In this document: piece by piece, positions 12,442 through 15,257 of the stretch
Position numbering within the stretch: the stretch's first letter is position 1
Layout: each line of letters starts with the position of its first letter
Origin: Bacilli bacterium
Lineage (GTDB): Bacteria > Bacillota_I > Bacilli_A > RFN20 > CAG-826
NCBI GenBank assembly: GCA_017617775.1
Contig: JAFZVO010000024.1
Span: 1 to 15,257, forward strand
DNA length: 15,257 nt
Reading direction: 5' to 3'
Notes under the pieces: model-generated
Told to the model about the DNA's origin: nothing
What the model saw: only the letters and a program-made list of their open reading frames with translations
The model's database searches: none
Made by a program: the position numbers and the translations under genes

Positions 12442-13119
12442 GTTAGTTGGTGGAGGAGTCATATTATTTTGGTTTAAGTTTGGATTATTCTGCGGATCGT
12501 TTTGATTGTAGTTCTCTAAAGACTTATCAAAAACACTGTGCTTGAGCTGCCAGATACGAATGGTTCTTGCAACGACACATTGTAAAGCGATGAGGTACCA
12601 ACCTCCTCCGATGAAGACGGCAGGAACAAAGATATAACTGCACCAAGCATCCCATTCCCAATGTGGAGTGTTGATGAGAGGTGGCCAATCGGCGATGAGC
12701 TTGATACCAAAGAATTCCTTATAGATATCAGGGTCTTGGAAGTCCCAGATGAATAACAGGGTGCCAAATCCTGTTTTTTTGTAGTCGAATAAATCGTATT
12801 CCCAGTCTCCAGTGATTGCATGATGAAGGAGAAGGAAGATAAAAGCGATGAGAATGATCGTTAATGGCTTCCAAGCTTGTTTAAAGAACCAGACCCAGTT
12901 TTTCTTTCTCGCATATCTCACAAAATCTTTTTTATTATCGATTACTTTAGTAACGACGACATCATGAGTGAAGTTGTCGACGCGCTTACCTTGCCATCTC
13001 ATCACTCTAGTAATGATTAAACCGATGTAACCAAAGATCACTAAAATAACGATGATCACGAGAAGGAGAACAAAGATTACTCTTTTATCAGTTTCAGATA
13101 ACGAAATTAATAGATTCAT
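12430..13119 (-). CDS. Unrecognised membrane protein, 229 aa, Asn/Pro-rich C-terminus
   Basis: Third gene of a minus-strand operon. Hydrophobic segments lie near residues 14-38 (VIFVLLLVIIVILVIFGYIGLIIT), 86-102 (LTIILIAFIFLLLHHAI) and about 160-185 (YIFVPAVFIGGGWYLIALQCVV). Between them are a basic cytoplasmic-looking loop (RWQGKR, RYARKKNW) and a Trp- and Asp-rich stretch (DWEYDLFDY, HWEWDAW) likely outside. The last 30 residues are low complexity (NQNDPQNNPNLNQNN, then PPPTNLPH). I recognise no family or catalytic motif. The ATG overlaps the TGA of the preceding gene as ATGA (13116-13119), so the two are probably co-translated. The 3' end overlaps the 47-aa peptide gene by 12 bp. Confidence 0.78.
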   Translation of the reverse strand: MNLLISLSETDKRVIFVLLLVIIVILVIFGYIGLIITRVMRWQGKRVDNFTHDVVVTKVIDNKKDFVRYARKKNWVWFFKQAWKPLTIILIAFIFLLLHHAITGDWEYDLFDYKKTGFGTLLFIWDFQDPDIYKEFFGIKLIADWPPLINTPHWEWDAWCSYIFVPAVFIGGGWYLIALQCVVARTIRIWQLKHSVFDKSLENYNQNDPQNNPNLNQNNMTPPPTNLPH

Positions 13120-13463
13120 TTCTCTTCATCCTCACTGGTAATAATAGTGACCCCATTATCTTCTTTTTTTTGGTCAGGGGTGGTGATGTATGGCTGTGGA
13201 GCCGCTGGTTGAGGAGCGGGTTCATTCACGATATCGATATTCGTGACATTTTTGCCTTCTAAAATCTCTCTCGCTTTGACATCTTCTGGAAATTCTCCAA
13301 ATAGATTTCGTCCAGTGAAGAAATACCAGATAGATTTGATACCGACAAAGAAAAATTGAACCACTCCAATAACAGCGTAGACCGCTAAAACGAGCAAAAG
13401 GATAGGAAGTGTAATGATATACAACAGTCCTCTTCCGCATTTTTTCAAAATATCGGTTAGCAT
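13116..13463 (-). CDS. Unrecognised small membrane-anchored protein, 115 aa
   Basis: Second gene of the minus-strand operon. The first half is hydrophobic, with one long or two short helices (GLLYIITLPILLLVLAVYAV, then IGVVQFFFVGIKSIWYFF, about residues 12-50). A polar tail follows, with EFPEDVKAREILEG, a Pro/Ala-rich linker (APQPAAPQP) and an acidic end (SEDEEK). The tail looks like a flexible cytoplasmic extension. No known domain. The start is 4 nt from the stop of the upstream polytopic protein, and its TGA overlaps the next start as ATGA. That TGA is one of the proofs that the standard genetic code applies. The tight packing suggests the three products act together, possibly in one membrane complex. 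Confidence 0.75.
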   Translation of the reverse strand: MLTDILKKCGRGLLYIITLPILLLVLAVYAVIGVVQFFFVGIKSIWYFFTGRNLFGEFPEDVKAREILEGKNVTNIDIVNEPAPQPAAPQPYITTPDQKKEDNGVTIITSEDEEK

Positions 13464-13467
13464 GGTT

Positions 13468-14361
13468 TTATTTTACCGCATGTCTATTTGATATGAAATA
13501 GTTAACTATTCCGAGACAAATAATTAAGACAAATAGTCCGTTGACGAGGAGGAAACCAAAAGGTTCTGGGATGATTTGGTACAGCGTTCCAAAAAGGACA
13601 AATTCTACGATTATCGCTAGTCCAAATCCGATGTAAATATAGGTCTTTTTGAGGAGAGCAAGGTCGATTAGGATATAGCAGGAAAAGTAGATAAACCACA
13701 TTGAAAATAGATAAGACATTTTTGGGAATAATGGGATGGAAATACCAATGAGTAAAAGGCAGAATAATGAGATGATTAGTAAAGGAATGAATCTCGATTC
13801 GTTTTCCATATTGATTCCTATCTTAGGAAGTTCCGCTTTTATAAATATATAGGATAATACGGATTGGATTAATGAAATTAAGTAGATGAAACAAGGGACT
13901 GCATATTCGATATATGTGAAGTCGTTTACTTTAAATATCGTGAGGAATACAACGATGATATTTTGATTGTATATTAGTTCGATTAATGGAACGAATGCGT
14001 ATGATAAACCGGTGGTCGCTAAACTGGAGGCAAATATGATCCAAACTGGTGATATCTTTTGCTCAACCATTAAACCGAAAAGCACCCCTGATATCAAAGC
14101 GGGTATCACGTAGAACAAAGTATCAGAAAAATTGTTGAATGTTGCAATTAGACATAAGCCAATGGTGGCGATCATATAAATCGGAAGATATTTCTTCTGA
14201 CAGAATAAAGTAACAACCACACTTGTGAGAGGTAAAACAAAGACTAACACAAAGATGAGAAATGGAACGAAATAGGTGAGTAAAACGAAGATGACATTGA
14301 TTGCTGCCATCAACCCCATATAGGCAATATTTTGTGTTAATGTTTCTCTTTTTTTGAACAT
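13468..14361 (-). CDS. Polytopic membrane protein, 297 aa (possibly ECF S-component or YybS/DUF2232-like)
   Basis: First gene of the minus-strand operon. Nearly the whole protein is hydrophobic, with about eight predicted helices and only short loops. The N-terminal part (NIAYMGLMAAINVIFVLLTYFV, VLPLTSVVVTLFCQKKYLPIY, then IPALISGVLFGLMV) has the feel of ECF-transporter substrate-binding components or of YybS (DUF2232), in which an MGLMAA-like first helix and a PL-x-V strand-like break are common. I cannot name a substrate, and a generic membrane protein is equally possible. There is no riboswitch upstream. A minus-strand promoter (TTTCAT 14395-14400, 17 nt, TAAAAT 14372-14377) lies 10 nt before the ATG, with no Shine-Dalgarno. 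Codon use is AT-rich like its surroundings. Confidence 0.8.
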   Translation of the reverse strand: MFKKRETLTQNIAYMGLMAAINVIFVLLTYFVPFLIFVLVFVLPLTSVVVTLFCQKKYLPIYMIATIGLCLIATFNNFSDTLFYVIPALISGVLFGLMVEQKISPVWIIFASSLATTGLSYAFVPLIELIYNQNIIVVFLTIFKVNDFTYIEYAVPCFIYLISLIQSVLSYIFIKAELPKIGINMENESRFIPLLIISLFCLLLIGISIPLFPKMSYLFSMWFIYFSCYILIDLALLKKTYIYIGFGLAIIVEFVLFGTLYQIIPEPFGFLLVNGLFVLIICLGIVNYFISNRHAVK

Positions 14362-14371
14362 ATCTATACAA

Positions 14372-14415
14372 ATTTTAAAAAACTTTTTTAAAAAATGAAA
14401 TAAAAGTCATATATT
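14372..14415. promoter_or_regulatory. Divergent promoter region with A/T palindrome
   Basis: The 60 bp between the membrane operon and the lipoprotein gene hold two opposing candidate promoters. Minus strand: TTTCAT (14395-14400), 17 nt, TAAAAT (14372-14377). Plus strand: TATATT (14410-14415), 6 nt before the ATG at 14422, with only a poor -35. A perfect 21-bp palindrome with a single central C, TTTTAAAAAA-C-TTTTTTAAAA, covers 14373-14393 inside the minus-strand promoter spacer. It may bend DNA or bind a regulator, but simple A/T tracts form such dyads easily. Confidence 0.4.
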
Positions 14416-14421
14416 AAGTGT

Positions 14422-14874
14422 ATGAGATTTAAGTATTTATCTTTACTATCAATCTTGCTAATCACAGCGTGTTCATCAACAGGCGAAGGAGATACCACAA
14501 ATTATCAGGAACATTCCTATGAAGAAGTATCTCAATACATGATTGCTTGTGATCAAGTCTTTTCGATCAGCGATGACGAACATTATGTTTATTATTTTCA
14601 AGAGACATGTCGTAGCTGCGACAGAATCAAAAATGACGTCATCGATTTCGCGTTGAACTACACCCCACATATCTATTTCATTCCTGCGGATGAAAACACC
14701 CCAACACATTATACATATGAAGAGATTAACGAGACATTAGGCTCTAATAAAATCGAGGATGTCTTTGTCCGCGTCACCCCTCAATTAGCCCTCATTAAAG
14801 ATGGGAAGATTGAAAAGAATATTATCAAAACCATATATATTGAAGAAGAACTATTAAATCAACGCAGGAAATAA
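14422..14874 (+). CDS. Thioredoxin-like lipoprotein with CXXC motif
   Basis: The first 17 residues (MRFKYLSLLSILLITAC) are a lipoprotein signal with lipobox ITAC, so Cys17 is the predicted lipid-anchored N-terminal residue and the protein sits on the outer face of the membrane. After a Ser/Gly/Thr linker the domain reads HYVYYFQETCRSCDRIKNDV (about 54-73), a thioredoxin-fold beta strand followed by the redox motif CRSC, then IYFIPAD, and VTPQLALIKDGKI, where the TP pair is a plausible cis-proline loop. At 150 aa it is the size of small extracytoplasmic thiol-disulfide proteins. It could reduce or form disulfides in exported proteins, but no CcdA or DsbB-like partner gene is seen nearby. The start has no Shine-Dalgarno; a -10-like TATATT is 6 nt upstream. 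Confidence 0.85.
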   Translation: MRFKYLSLLSILLITACSSTGEGDTTNYQEHSYEEVSQYMIACDQVFSISDDEHYVYYFQETCRSCDRIKNDVIDFALNYTPHIYFIPADENTPTHYTYEEINETLGSNKIEDVFVRVTPQLALIKDGKIEKNIIKTIYIEEELLNQRRK

Positions 14875-14883
14875 TCTCTCATA

Positions 14884-14912
14884 TTGAAGTAGATATTATC
14901 TTATGATAATAT
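14884..14912 (+). promoter_or_regulatory. Candidate promoter of pcrA/uvrD
   Basis: TTGAAG (14884-14889), 17 nt, TAATAT (14907-14912). The -10 box ends 9 nt before the ATG at 14922 and no Shine-Dalgarno is visible, suggesting a leaderless or nearly leaderless transcript. Confidence 0.4.
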
Positions 14913-14921
14913 ATTTTTAAT

Positions 14922-15257
14922 ATGAATCTACAAAAAGAATTGAATGAAAGACAGTATGAAGCGGTGACAACCTCTTTTCAAAATAACTGTATCATCGCCG
15001 GTGCGGGAAGTGGAAAAACGAGGGTCCTCACCTATCGTATTGCTTTTTTAATTGATGAGCTAAAAGTGAAGCCTTGGAGCATCCTTGCCATCACCTTTAC
15101 TAACAAGGTTGCCGCGGAGATGAAAAGCCGTGTTGTGAAGCTTGTTCCAGAATGTGAAAAAGACTTAACAATTAAGACATTCCATTCTTTTGCGGCGATG
15201 TTTTTACGCATCGAAATCAATGTTTTAAATTATCCTTCCTCATTTACCATTTTAGAT
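14922..15257 (+). CDS. pcrA: PcrA/UvrD-family DNA helicase (N-terminal 112 residues)
   Basis: Superfamily 1A 3'-5' DNA helicase, used in repair, replication and removal of recombination intermediates. The fragment runs off the window end. Present are the Q motif LNERQYEAVT (7-16), motif I AGAGSGKTRVLTYRIAFLI (Walker A), motif Ia LAITFTNKVAAEMKSRV, and motif Ib TFHSFAAMFLR. All fit PcrA/UvrD/Rep; the Bacilli member is usually PcrA, but UvrD or another paralogue cannot be excluded without the C-terminal part. The N terminus begins directly at MNLQKELNERQ with no leader, which is normal. It follows the lipoprotein gene by 47 bp and appears to have its own promoter; pcrA is often followed by ligA, which would lie beyond the window. 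Confidence 0.92.
   Translation, partial: MNLQKELNERQYEAVTTSFQNNCIIAGAGSGKTRVLTYRIAFLIDELKVKPWSILAITFTNKVAAEMKSRVVKLVPECEKDLTIKTFHSFAAMFLRIEINVLNYPSSFTILD

Noticed and set aside
1..15257. Mycoplasma-type genetic code (TGA = Trp)
   Set aside because: TGA ends rlmH (160-162), the minus-strand glycosyltransferase (3661-3663), tsaD (10846-10848) and the 115-aa gene (13116-13118), two of them in ATGA overlaps. Each protein has its natural C terminus there, and tryptophans use TGG.
1..15257. CRISPR arrays, insertion sequences, phage or defence genes
   Set aside because: No regularly spaced direct repeats, transposase, integrase or restriction-type motifs were seen; gene content and base composition are uniform core chromosome.

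Overview
The window looks like a piece of a small, gene-dense, AT-rich bacterial chromosome from the Bacillota (Bacilli, towards the Mollicutes/Erysipelotrichia/RF39-type lineages). The reasons are the close match of NtdP, TsaB/RimI/TsaD, RlmH and PcrA to low-GC Gram-positive families, an ECF-type ThiT under a TPP riboswitch, and a lipobox lipoprotein. The code is the standard one: four genes end in TGA (rlmH, tsaD, the second glycosyltransferase and a small membrane protein), two of them inside ATGA start/stop overlaps. This argues against the TGA=Trp mycoplasmas. The exact taxon cannot be fixed from this sequence.

Layout. 1-503 (+) holds the 3' end of rlmH and an overlapping 114-aa protein of unknown function. 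500-1564 (-) is a membrane protein with a large extracytoplasmic domain. 1643-2037 (+) is tmRNA (ssrA), with its own promoter and terminator. 2099-3699 (+) holds a small membrane protein and a GT4-like glycosyltransferase, converging on a second GT4-like glycosyltransferase (3661-4815, -). 4909-5580 (+) is uracil-DNA glycosylase. 5612-6664 is a TPP riboswitch followed by an unusually long ThiT. 6676-12441 (+) is a long tight operon: a DUF3137-like membrane protein, ntdP, tsaE, tsaB, rimI, tsaD, asnS and a 47-aa membrane peptide. 12430-14361 (-) is a three-gene operon of unrecognised membrane proteins. 14422-14874 (+) is a thioredoxin-like lipoprotein, and 14922 to the end is the start of a pcrA/uvrD helicase.

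How the genes fit together. The best functional block is translation quality: TsaE, TsaB and TsaD make t6A37 on ANN-decoding tRNAs, asnS charges one of those tRNAs, RlmH modifies 23S rRNA and tmRNA rescues stalled ribosomes. NtdP and UNG are nucleotide and DNA housekeeping. ThiT imports thiamine under TPP control. The two glycosyltransferases probably build a surface glycolipid or polysaccharide.

Most interesting observations: a tmRNA whose T-loop lacks the UUCRA consensus although its stem is perfect; a thiT leader in which two mutually exclusive 8-bp helices decide whether the AGGAGG ribosome site is free; a four-helix N-terminal extension on ThiT; a recurring pattern in which first genes of transcription units have a -10 box 6-12 nt before the ATG and no Shine-Dalgarno, suggesting leaderless mRNAs; a perfect dyad between the -35 and -10 boxes of the t6A operon; and tail-to-tail gene pairs that all overlap with no terminator between them. 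I see no CRISPR array, transposon, phage gene or defence system. Apart from the uncharacterised membrane genes this is core chromosome.
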